In this document: piece by piece, positions 9,705 through 17,300 of the stretch
Position numbering within the stretch: the stretch's first letter is position 1
Layout of the letters: the number at the start of each line of letters is the position of its first letter
The notes under the pieces: generated by a model
What the model was told of the DNA's origin: nothing
Databases searched by the model: none
Seen by the model: the letters and a program-made list of their open reading frames with translations, nothing else
From: an uncultured Collinsella sp.
GTDB lineage: Bacteria; Actinomycetota; Coriobacteriia; Coriobacteriales; Coriobacteriaceae
Direction of reading: 5' to 3'
NCBI GenBank assembly: GCA_900541785.1
Contig: UQKY01000002.1
Span: 1-64,000, forward strand
Length of the DNA: 64,000 nucleotides
Translations under genes and position numbers: made by a program

Positions 9705-9733
9705 ATAATAAACGAACGGCTGTTCGTGGTCAA
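9705..9733 (-). promoter_or_regulatory. recA SOS promoter
   Basis: TTGACC (9733-9728) and TATTAT (9710-9705) on the minus strand are separated by exactly 17 bases. The LexA box fills the spacer, so bound repressor would block RNA polymerase directly. Confidence 0.75.
9713..9726. promoter_or_regulatory. LexA binding site (SOS box)
   Basis: The sequence CGAACGGCTGTTCG has the perfect half-sites CGAAC and GTTCG around a 4-base centre, matching the Gram-positive SOS box CGAAC-N4-GTTCG. It sits inside the recA promoter spacer. Confidence 0.85.
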
Positions 9734-9745
9734 CCGTTCAGATAA

Positions 9746-9751
9746 ATCATA
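9746..9751 (-). promoter_or_regulatory. Possible second recA -10 element
   Basis: TATGAT on the minus strand, 13 bases downstream of the last TTTGG box of the 9765-9803 array. No good -35 is present at 16-18 bases, as expected for a promoter that depends on an activator bound over the -35 region. This reading is inferred from spacing only. Confidence 0.4.
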
Positions 9752-9764
9752 TGCAGCCGACCTT

Positions 9765-9803
9765 TCCAAAACCCAACCAAACGCCAACCAAACACTGACC
9801 AAA
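9765..9803 (-). promoter_or_regulatory. Phased TTTGGT repeat array upstream of recA
   Basis: On the minus strand TTTGGT occurs at 9803-9798, 9792-9787 and 9781-9776, and TTTGGA at 9770-9765. Each copy is exactly 11 bases from the next. The 6-on/5-off direct-repeat layout is that of OmpR/PhoB-family response-regulator sites. A closely related two-box version lies upstream of comEA at 38158-38174. Confidence 0.6.
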
Positions 9804-9898
9804 AACTTGACCGCAGGCGAACCGAGCAAGGCACGACAAGGAAGAATACGCCAACTACCTGCACATAGAGCAAATTCGCCAGAGGTCCCTATCTCCAC

Positions 9899-9925
9899 AA
9901 TTAAGGGACCCGGAGGCCCCTTAAA
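9899..9925 (-). terminator. Terminator after cinA
   Basis: Inverted repeat TTAAGGG/CCCTTAA around a GC-rich loop, just past the cinA stop. Only a short T run follows, so it is of moderate strength. It separates pgsA-cinA from the recA promoter region. Confidence 0.5.
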
Positions 9926-9931
9926 ACACGT

Positions 9932-10462
9932 CTATTCCATAGAATCGAGCACGTAGACAATGCGACCCAGTGCCTCAGCGACCGCATGGGCACGGACGCA
10001 TGAACGATCGCCCTCATAGTGACAACGAATGGAGTCCACGACCGGCGCTCCCCCATTGGCCGAGCGATACGCCCAGCCAATATAAAAGGTTCCAGCCGGA
10101 TCGTCCTCGGTGCCTCCACCGGGGCCGGCATAGCCCGTCGCGCTCACGGCAATATCGCTCTGGTACAGCTCCAGCGAACCGGCAGCCATCTCCCGCGCCG
10201 TCTGGTACGACACCGCGGTATAGCGGTCGAGCGTCTCTTGCTCAACGCCGAGCACGCGATGCTTAATCTCGTCGCAGTACGTCACCGCACCGCCGCGCAG
10301 CACCGCCGAGGCACCGGGGATATCGGCGATCGTCGAGGCGATCATGCCCGCTGTTAGAGATTCAGCCGTCGAAACCGTCACACCACGAACGCTTGCACGC
10401 TCGACGATATCGGCTGCGAGCTCTTCATTGTGCGCGGCAATCTGCTCAAATGATTTCGTCAT
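9932..10462 (-). CDS. cinA: CinA C-terminal-domain protein (nicotinamide-nucleotide amidohydrolase)
   Basis: About 176 residues corresponding to the CinA C-terminal domain alone: STAESLTAGMIASTIADIPGAS, GGAVTYCDEIK, then SATGYAGPGGG. This domain deamidates NMN (PncC activity) in pyridine nucleotide salvage. Proteins with the extra N-terminal MoaB-like domain occur in competence/recA loci; that domain is absent here. The start is either ATG 10462 or GTG 10468, six bases after the pgsA stop; neither has a strong Shine-Dalgarno. It lies immediately upstream of recA, as in many Gram-positives. Confidence 0.88.
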   Translation of the reverse strand: MTKSFEQIAAHNEELAADIVERASVRGVTVSTAESLTAGMIASTIADIPGASAVLRGGAVTYCDEIKHRVLGVEQETLDRYTAVSYQTAREMAAGSLELYQSDIAVSATGYAGPGGGTEDDPAGTFYIGWAYRSANGGAPVVDSIRCHYEGDRSCVRAHAVAEALGRIVYVLDSME

Positions 10463-10474
10463 GCCCACCAGGAC

Positions 10475-11113
10475 CTAGACCGAAAAGACGATCTTGCGGC
10501 AGTTCCAGAAGTACTGAGCGCCCGAGATAACGGTCAGGATAACGGCCACGGCGTACAGGAAGCGTGAGACGCCATAGAGACCGAGCAACAGCTCCGCAGG
10601 CCCCAACTGGAGGCCGGTCATCGCAAAGACGCACAGGTAGCCGCAGATGGAGACCATCGTGGTCGCCGTCTTGTACTTGCCGAGCTTATCGGCGGCAACG
10701 ACCACACCGGCCGCACTCGCGACCATGCGCAGGGCGCTCACCAGCAGCTCGCGGAACAGGATGATGAACACCGACCACACAGTAACGGCACCAAAGTCCA
10801 AGAACAGCAGCAGGGCCGAGAACACGAGCAACTTATCGGCGATGGGATCCAGGAACTTACCGAAGTCGGTGATCTCGTTGCGCGAACGAGCCAGGTAGCC
10901 GTCGACCTTATCGGTGCACGACAGGATGACGTACAGAATAAAGGCGGCGGCGGCGAGCGGGCCGTCGAAGGTGCTCCAATCCGTACCGGCAACGCTTGTG
11001 TGAGACAGCGCCGACACAATCATGAACACCGGAATAAAGACGATACGCACGCACGTCACGATGTTGGCGGGCGTCCAGACACTCGTCAGTTCCTTATTGC
11101 TCTCGTTAGCCAC
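10475..11113 (-). CDS. pgsA: CDP-diacylglycerol--glycerol-3-phosphate 3-phosphatidyltransferase
   Basis: A 212-residue integral membrane enzyme making phosphatidylglycerophosphate, the first committed step to phosphatidylglycerol. The CDP-alcohol phosphotransferase motif is present as DKVDGYLARSRNEITDFGKFLDPIADK, with the essential aspartates. Several hydrophobic helices flank it. The GTG start at 11113 has AGGAG six bases upstream and lies 9 bases after the rimO stop. Gene order rimO-pgsA-cinA-recA is common in Gram-positive bacteria. Confidence 0.93.
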   Translation of the reverse strand: MANESNKELTSVWTPANIVTCVRIVFIPVFMIVSALSHTSVAGTDWSTFDGPLAAAAFILYVILSCTDKVDGYLARSRNEITDFGKFLDPIADKLLVFSALLLFLDFGAVTVWSVFIILFRELLVSALRMVASAAGVVVAADKLGKYKTATTMVSICGYLCVFAMTGLQLGPAELLLGLYGVSRFLYAVAVILTVISGAQYFWNCRKIVFSV

Positions 11114-11122
11114 GACGCTCTC

Positions 11123-12472
11123 CTACTCCACAACATGACCGATAAGCTCGTAGCAGAAGCTATCGGTAAACTCGACCGTCAGAATATCGCCCACAGATGC
11201 CTCGCTGGCATCCAGATGCACCGCGCCATCGGAATCGGGCGCCTGGAACCAGGCATGTCCGATGAGCTCGGCACCGTCTTCGGTCTCCTCGATACCGTCG
11301 ACGATCACCTGGGCGCGCTCGCCCACGTGCGCGGCAGTCGCGGCAAAGCCGAGCGACTCGGCCAGGTCCATAGCCTCCTGGGCGCGCTCGAGCTTGACCT
11401 CCTCATCGACCTGCCCCTCCATCTTGGCGGCCAGGCTGCCTTCCTCACGCGAGTAGGCAAAGACGCTCGTGTAGTCAAAGCCGACGGTGTCCATAAAGTC
11501 GATAAGATCGCGGAACTCGTCGTCGGTCTCGGTCGGGAAACCTACCATGGCCGTGGAGCGGATCACGATACCGGGGATGCGCTCGCGCAGGTCGCGGAAC
11601 AGGTCCTCGAGCTCCTGGCGCGAACCGGAGCGGCGCATGGCCTTGAGGATGCGCGCGTCGCAGTGCTGCACGGGGATATCGATATAGGGCAGCACCTCGG
11701 GCGTATCGCGAATGGTCTCGATAAGCTCGTCGGTCATGCCCTCGGGCTGCAGGTAGAGCACGCGGACCCAGACGTTATGAGGACGCACCGCCTCAGCAAC
11801 GGCCTGCAACAGCTGCGCCAGATTGCGCGGCGCGCCCTCGGCGAGGTCCTCGTCGGCAAAGTCGGTACCCCAGATGCCCGTGTCCTGACCGATCAGAACG
11901 ATCTCGCGCACGCCGCCGGCGACCAGGTCGCGTACCTCGGAGATAATGCTCTCGGCATTGCGCGAGTGATAACGACCGCGGATATACGGGATCATGCAGA
12001 AGCTGCAGAAGCGGTTGCAGCCATCGGAGATCTTGACGTAGGCGACAGCGCCCTCAACAGTGCGCTTGACCTGCGGAATATAGGCGGCAATCTCGCGCTC
12101 GACACCCAAAACGTCATCGATGACAGAGACGATGCCGTCTTCCTCGTCGGCCTTCACAAAGGCCGCGACCTCGGGCAGCTCGTCGGGCAGGTCATCGCCG
12201 TAGCGTGACGGCACGCAGCCGCACATGACGATCGGGCAAGAACGAACGCCGTCCTGCACCTCGTTGGCAAGCTCGAGCGTGGTCTCGATGCTCTCGGACG
12301 TTGCAGAGGCAAGGAACGAGCACGTATTAACGATGGCGATATCGGCATCCTGCGGATCGAATGCCTCCTCGTAGCCCGCGGCGGTCAGCAGCGAACGCAT
12401 GCGGTCGGTATCGACCTCGTTCTTGGCGCACCCGAGAGTGATATAGAGTACAGAGCCCAACGGAGTATCCAT
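11123..12472 (-). CDS. rimO: Ribosomal protein S12 methylthiotransferase RimO
   Basis: A radical-SAM enzyme that adds a methylthio group to the conserved aspartate of ribosomal protein S12. The UPF0004 domain starts YITLGCAKNEVDTDRM, and NTCSF and MCGC supply cluster cysteines. The radical SAM motif is CNRFCSFCMIPYIRG, and a TRAM-like C-terminal domain follows. The length of 449 residues is normal. The CAKNEVD signature and DxE-rich TRAM distinguish it from MiaB and MtaB, both also encoded in this window. Confidence 0.93.
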   Translation of the reverse strand: MDTPLGSVLYITLGCAKNEVDTDRMRSLLTAAGYEEAFDPQDADIAIVNTCSFLASATSESIETTLELANEVQDGVRSCPIVMCGCVPSRYGDDLPDELPEVAAFVKADEEDGIVSVIDDVLGVEREIAAYIPQVKRTVEGAVAYVKISDGCNRFCSFCMIPYIRGRYHSRNAESIISEVRDLVAGGVREIVLIGQDTGIWGTDFADEDLAEGAPRNLAQLLQAVAEAVRPHNVWVRVLYLQPEGMTDELIETIRDTPEVLPYIDIPVQHCDARILKAMRRSGSRQELEDLFRDLRERIPGIVIRSTAMVGFPTETDDEFRDLIDFMDTVGFDYTSVFAYSREEGSLAAKMEGQVDEEVKLERAQEAMDLAESLGFAATAAHVGERAQVIVDGIEETEDGAELIGHAWFQAPDSDGAVHLDASEASVGDILTVEFTDSFCYELIGHVVE

Positions 12473-12498
12473 GTTGGAGAGCGGTCCTTTCGAATGAA

Positions 12499-12996
12499 TT
12501 AGCGGTAGTTGGTGAACTGCAGCGGCTGACCGTAGTCCTGGTCGCGCAGGAACTGGATCACGGCCTGCAGCGCATCCTTGGAAGCAGAGGAAACACGCAG
12601 TTTGTCAGCCTCAATCGTCACCTTGACCTTGAGCTTCTGATCCTTGATGTCCTTATTGATCTTCTTGGCAGTCGTCTGGTCGATACCCTCGACGACGTGA
12701 CCGAGCACGCGCACGGTACCGCCCGATGCAGCCTGAGGCGCATCCCAAGACACGGCCTTAAGATCGATGCCGCGCTTGATGAGCTTGGAGCTCAGGACAT
12801 CGATAATCTGCTTGGAGACAAAGTCGGCCGGGGCGTTGATCGTAAAAAGCTTGTCGCCCTTCGAAAGCTCGATGGTAGCGCCGGAGTCCTTCAGGTCATA
12901 GCGCTGGGAAATCTCGCGCGTGGTCTGCTGGAAGGCATTGTCGACCTCCTGCATATTGACCTCGGACACGACGTCGAAGCTGGAATCTTTAGCCAT
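12499..12996 (-). CDS. YajQ family nucleotide-binding protein
   Basis: A 165-residue protein that opens with SSFDVVSEVNMQEVDNAFQQ and ends with DQDYGQPLQFTNYR, the two conserved ends of the YajQ family. Members have two ferredoxin-like folds and bind nucleotides; some bind cyclic di-GMP or act in phage and virulence regulation. No partner is evident here. It lies between the rodZ-like gene and rimO on the same strand, with AAAGGA upstream of its ATG. Confidence 0.9.
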   Translation of the reverse strand: MAKDSSFDVVSEVNMQEVDNAFQQTTREISQRYDLKDSGATIELSKGDKLFTINAPADFVSKQIIDVLSSKLIKRGIDLKAVSWDAPQAASGGTVRVLGHVVEGIDQTTAKKINKDIKDQKLKVKVTIEADKLRVSSASKDALQAVIQFLRDQDYGQPLQFTNYR

Positions 12997-13022
12997 GGTT
13001 AATCCTTTCGCTTACGAGCGGA

Positions 13023-14519
13023 CTAGTAGCTGTCGTAAGAATAATCGGTAGAATCGGTCGTCGTTTGACCGTCGGTGGCGGAATCGGTGCCGTCCGTGGA
13101 CTGGGCGTCGGTTCCATCCGCACTGTTGGCATCATCGGTACCGTCAGTGCTCTCGCCGTCCTCGGCGTCGGTCGTCTCCTTCTTGGGAACGGTGATCGTC
13201 ACGCGTGCCACGCCCGATGTCTTGGTGTCATAGCGGACCTTTTCGCCGTTCTTGGTAACGGTGACATCGGAAGGCTTGGACGTGGTGATCTCAATCGAGG
13301 ACTCAGGCGTATATTCCTGCTCAAAGGGGCCGGTCGCCTGGGCGCCATAGACCGACTTGCCATCAACCTTGACCTCAATCCAAGCAGTCTTGCCCTTGGC
13401 AACGGAGATCTTGACCTTTGTGACCTCGTTCTCCTCCTTCTTGGCCGTCGTCTTGGCGGCGTCCGAATCGGTCGGCTCGTCCGCCGTCTCATCGGTATCC
13501 TCATCGACGGATTCGGTCTTCTTGGAAGACTTCTTAGTCGTTGTCTTGGTGGCAACGGGCGTCTCGGGCGTCGACTCGGGCGCCGAGGAGCCGCAGCCGC
13601 GCAGGAGCACCACGATGAGCACGATCAGAAGCAGCGCCACGGCACCGATACCGGCGTAAACGATACGAGGATCGAGACCGTTATTCTGGGGAGCACGCCC
13701 ACCGCCGCGCCCACGATTTGAACCACCACGACCAGTGCCTTGGGGCATACGACCGCGATTATTGTCGGAACGTCCGCGATAGCTACCCTGGCGCTGCATA
13801 TTGCGCTGGCCCGAGCGGGGGGCGAGCTCGCCGCGACCCTGGTAGTTGCGCTGACCCGAACGAGGCGCCGAGGAGCGCTGGCTAAAGGTCTGCGACTGAG
13901 ATCGAAGGCGAGGCGTCACCTGCGTAGTGTCGGCGTCTGCATAGCCGCCGCGCGGGCGACCGGAAGAAACGCCACGGTACCCGCGATCGGAATAACCACC
14001 ATCACCGTAGCCGGCACGAGGGTCTCGTGCGACACCGCGGGCAGCGGGGAGTGCGCGCTCCTCAGGGGCCGGCGTGCTGCGAAAACGATCGCGCTGGGAA
14101 CGAATATCCTCGCTCGAGCCCGTCTCGGTAACATAGCCAGCCTGCTGAGGGCGCTTGCCATAACGCGTCGAACGCCCGCCCTGAACCATCAGGAAGCGGC
14201 CGTTGTCGACCGAGGAACGCGAATTGACGTAGCCGGCGGCGTCCTGAAAACGACCACCCTGCTGCGACGTCTCGCGCTCATATGCCATCAGATCGTCAAA
14301 ATAAGCGTTGACGACCTCCCGCGGATTGAGGCCCAAAAAGCGCGCATAGCTCGAAATCATGCCCTGCGCATAGCCGCGCGGAGGCATCGATGCAAAATTG
14401 CCATTCTCGAAAAACTCGATGATCTGCGGCCTGATTTTGATGGTGTTGGCGACCTGCTGAATGGAAAGGCCCATTCGGCGACGCTGCTCGAGCAGCATGT
14501 CACCAAAGCGTGCAGCCAT
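13023..14519 (-). CDS. RodZ-like helix-turn-helix membrane protein
   Basis: A 498-residue protein. The N-terminal HTH_25 domain (about residues 1-80, GLSIQQVANTIKIRPQIIEF) resembles RodZ, which ties MreB to the elongation machinery. Residues around 195-275 are rich in Arg, Gly, Gln and Asn with RGG/RG runs and two copies of APRSGQRN. One membrane helix follows (about 285-308), then a Thr/Lys/Glu-rich stretch, a DUF4115-like beta domain (TAWIEVKVDGKSVYG) and a Ser/Thr/Asp-rich tail. The ATG overlaps the ftsK stop (TGATG). The basic RGG-like linker is unusual for RodZ. Confidence 0.82.
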   Translation of the reverse strand: MAARFGDMLLEQRRRMGLSIQQVANTIKIRPQIIEFFENGNFASMPPRGYAQGMISSYARFLGLNPREVVNAYFDDLMAYERETSQQGGRFQDAAGYVNSRSSVDNGRFLMVQGGRSTRYGKRPQQAGYVTETGSSEDIRSQRDRFRSTPAPEERALPAARGVARDPRAGYGDGGYSDRGYRGVSSGRPRGGYADADTTQVTPRLRSQSQTFSQRSSAPRSGQRNYQGRGELAPRSGQRNMQRQGSYRGRSDNNRGRMPQGTGRGGSNRGRGGGRAPQNNGLDPRIVYAGIGAVALLLIVLIVVLLRGCGSSAPESTPETPVATKTTTKKSSKKTESVDEDTDETADEPTDSDAAKTTAKKEENEVTKVKISVAKGKTAWIEVKVDGKSVYGAQATGPFEQEYTPESSIEITTSKPSDVTVTKNGEKVRYDTKTSGVARVTITVPKKETTDAEDGESTDGTDDANSADGTDAQSTDGTDSATDGQTTTDSTDYSYDSY

Positions 14520-17299
14520 CAGAATCCTCCAAACTCACAATCTTCACGTGCCATCTCGGCGTCGACGGATTCCAGCGCGGCAAGGCCTTCTTCATCCAGC
14601 AGGACCTCGCGCGGCTTGGAACCGTCGGGCGGTCCGACGACACCCTTTTCTTCCAGCATGTCCATAATACGCCCGGCGCGCGCATAGCCAACCTTCAGGC
14701 GGCGCTGCAGGCCAGATGTGGAGCCCAGCTGCGATTCCACCACAATATGAGCGGCTTCCCAGATAAGCGGATCGTCGTCCTGAGGCTCGGCAACGCCGGT
14801 GCGCACGATGCCGCCGCCACCTGCCATGGACATGGAGGCAGGTGCCACAGCCGACAGAATCTCCTCATGGTAGTCGGGCTCGCTTTGCGACTTAACAAAC
14901 TCGACAATCTCGTTGATCTCGTCATCCGAAACAAAGCAGCCCTGGATACGGCGGGGCTTGCCCCAGTCGACCTTTGAGAACAGCATGTCACCTAAGCCGG
15001 TGAGCTTTTCGGCACCCATCTGGTCGATGATGACGCGGGAGTCGATGCCCGTTGCGACGTTGAAGGCGATACGGTTGGTAATGTTAGCCTTGATGAGACC
15101 CGTCACCACGTTAGAGCTCGGACGCTGGGTCGCCACGATAAGGTGGATACCGGCGGCACGGCCCAGCTGGGCGATACGCACAATCGACGCCTCGACGTCC
15201 TTGCCGGCAACCATCATCAGGTCCGAAAGCTCGTCGATGATGATGACCAGGTAGGGCATCTTTTGCGGCGGGTTATCGTAATGCTCAAACTCGCCGGCGG
15301 CCTGCTTTTCGTTATAGGTCGAGATCTTGCGCACGTTAAGGCGCTCAAAGACTTTCAGGCGGCGCTCCATCTCGGACACCGCCCACTGCAAGGCACTCGC
15401 GGCCTGCTTGGGCTCGGTCACTACGGGCACGTAAAGATGCGGCAGGCCGTTATAGCCTGCGAGCTCGACGCGCTTGGGGTCGACCATGATCAGACGAACG
15501 TCCTCGGGAAGGGCGCGCATGAGCAGGGTCGTGATGATGGAGTTGATCATGACCGACTTACCGGAACCCGTGGTACCGGCGATCAGCAGGTGGGGCATCT
15601 TGGCGAGGTCGGCGACGACCGGCGTGCCCTCTGCGTCGCGGCCAATGGCAAGCTCAAGCGGACCGCCCTTAACATAGGGCAGCACGTCGCCCAAGTTGAC
15701 GTTCTGACGCTTACGATTGGGAATCTCGATACCCACGAGCGAGGTACCGGGAACCGGCGCAAAGATACGCACGGACTGGGCGGCAAGCGAAAGCGCAATG
15801 TCGTCCTCAAGGCTCGAAATCTTGCTCACGCGCTCGCCCTCGCCGGGCTGCAGCTTAAAGGTCGTCACCGTGGGACCGGCAATCCAGCCGACGACGCGAG
15901 CGCTACGGCCAAACTCAAGCAGCGTTGATTGCAACGACTCGGCGGTCTGCTCCAGCTCCTTGTCCGAAGACGCGGCAGAAGCGGACTGAGGGTTTGCATG
16001 CAGGATTTCGAGCGGCGGAAGCTTAAGGCCGTCCTCTTCTTCGCCCTCGTTATCCACGGGGGCATTGACCGCTCCCCCATCGCTCGAAGTAGACGCCTCG
16101 ACAGCGCCCGCCACAGCCGTATCGGCAACCTTGGGATGCTTGAGGAAATCAGGAATTTGAGGGGCGGCCGAAACGGGATTCACGGCAAAAGGCGGTTCGG
16201 ACTCGTCAACCTTGTCCGGATCGTCCTCCATCGAAAGCTGGCCGGTCACCTGACCGCGCTTGGCATGGCGGCGCGGCAGCAAGGTCGTCTTGGCGGTCTC
16301 GATCGGAGCCTCGTCGTTCTCGTCATCACCCTCGGTAAGCTCAATCTCGCTCTCGGACCACGACGGGTCGGGCTCACTCGTGTTGAGTTTGGGAGCCGTC
16401 TTGCCCTTCTTGGCATGACGGCGCGGCAGCAGCGTCGTCTTAGCGCGCTCGGCCTCCACGGCATCGGACACGTCGACAAACGGATCCTCGTCTTCGTCGT
16501 CATCGTCCAAAACCGGGTCCGAATCGTTGCCCATGACCGTGGTCACGGCCATATCGGAGCCCTTTTGACGAAGAATGCTCAGGTGCGGACGGGCAACGCC
16601 GGGCACCGACAAGGCTTCGTCGTCACCCCACGGACTCGCGTTAACGTCGGCACGGCGGCGCTCGGCAAAATCGGCCGCACGGTCGCGGGCAGAGCGCAAA
16701 ACGCCGCCCACCGAAAAGCCAATGATGACAAAACCAACGACGGCCAGGCCCAATAGGACCACCATCGCGATAGGCTTACCCAGGGCATTCTGCAGCGCGC
16801 TCGCAATAAACGCACCGATGTAGCCACCCGAGGCGGACAGGTTTTGCGGCGTGAACATAAGGTCGCACGAGTCGCTCGTACCCGGCACCATCAGCGAAAG
16901 AATGGAGACGACGGCGATAAAGACCACAGCGCCGCCCGCAACAGAGCGCACGTTGAGCGGCGAGTCCTCGCCCAAAAAGAGCGTGGCGGCAAACAGCAAA
17001 ATGACGATCGGCAGCACGTAGGCGCCCAGACCAAAGCCCAGGTGGTAGAAACCGGCAACCGCAGCCGTAACGGGTGCGGTCGCCGGCGAAATCACGGCAA
17101 TGAAGGACGCAATCGCCAAAACGGCAATGACCACGCCGGCGATATCGCGGTTGGCCGAAGGCTCGACCAGGGGCTCGAAATCGTCGAACTCGGCCTCGTG
17201 GCCCTTATTGGCACGAAGATGGGAACCGGCACCCTTAGCAGATGCCGGTTGGTTGTTGGCTTTATTGCCTTTGGCGTTTTGTGCAGATCCGCGCGCCAA
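14519..17299 (-). CDS. ftsK: DNA translocase FtsK/SpoIIIE
   Basis: A 926-residue septal DNA pump. An N-terminal block of about four membrane helices (residues 50-200) is followed by an acidic linker. The motor domain has Walker A GTTGSGKS and the VATQRPSSNVVTG segment. The C-terminal gamma winged helix (QLGSTSGLQRRLKVGYARAGRIMD) recognises polar DNA motifs. The start is a TTG with GGAGG six bases upstream, one base past the rnj stop. The linker contains two copies of KTTLLPRRHAK (around residues 285 and 334). Confidence 0.95.
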   Translation of the reverse strand: MARGSAQNAKGNKANNQPASAKGAGSHLRANKGHEAEFDDFEPLVEPSANRDIAGVVIAVLAIASFIAVISPATAPVTAAVAGFYHLGFGLGAYVLPIVILLFAATLFLGEDSPLNVRSVAGGAVVFIAVVSILSLMVPGTSDSCDLMFTPQNLSASGGYIGAFIASALQNALGKPIAMVVLLGLAVVGFVIIGFSVGGVLRSARDRAADFAERRRADVNASPWGDDEALSVPGVARPHLSILRQKGSDMAVTTVMGNDSDPVLDDDDEDEDPFVDVSDAVEAERAKTTLLPRRHAKKGKTAPKLNTSEPDPSWSESEIELTEGDDENDEAPIETAKTTLLPRRHAKRGQVTGQLSMEDDPDKVDESEPPFAVNPVSAAPQIPDFLKHPKVADTAVAGAVEASTSSDGGAVNAPVDNEGEEEDGLKLPPLEILHANPQSASAASSDKELEQTAESLQSTLLEFGRSARVVGWIAGPTVTTFKLQPGEGERVSKISSLEDDIALSLAAQSVRIFAPVPGTSLVGIEIPNRKRQNVNLGDVLPYVKGGPLELAIGRDAEGTPVVADLAKMPHLLIAGTTGSGKSVMINSIITTLLMRALPEDVRLIMVDPKRVELAGYNGLPHLYVPVVTEPKQAASALQWAVSEMERRLKVFERLNVRKISTYNEKQAAGEFEHYDNPPQKMPYLVIIIDELSDLMMVAGKDVEASIVRIAQLGRAAGIHLIVATQRPSSNVVTGLIKANITNRIAFNVATGIDSRVIIDQMGAEKLTGLGDMLFSKVDWGKPRRIQGCFVSDDEINEIVEFVKSQSEPDYHEEILSAVAPASMSMAGGGGIVRTGVAEPQDDDPLIWEAAHIVVESQLGSTSGLQRRLKVGYARAGRIMDMLEEKGVVGPPDGSKPREVLLDEEGLAALESVDAEMAREDCEFGGF

Positions 17300-17300
17300 A

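Noticed and set aside
9765..9803. CRISPR-like or microsatellite repeat
   Set aside because: The boxes are only 6 bases with variable 5-base gaps, confined to about 40 bases in a promoter region; no cas genes are present.
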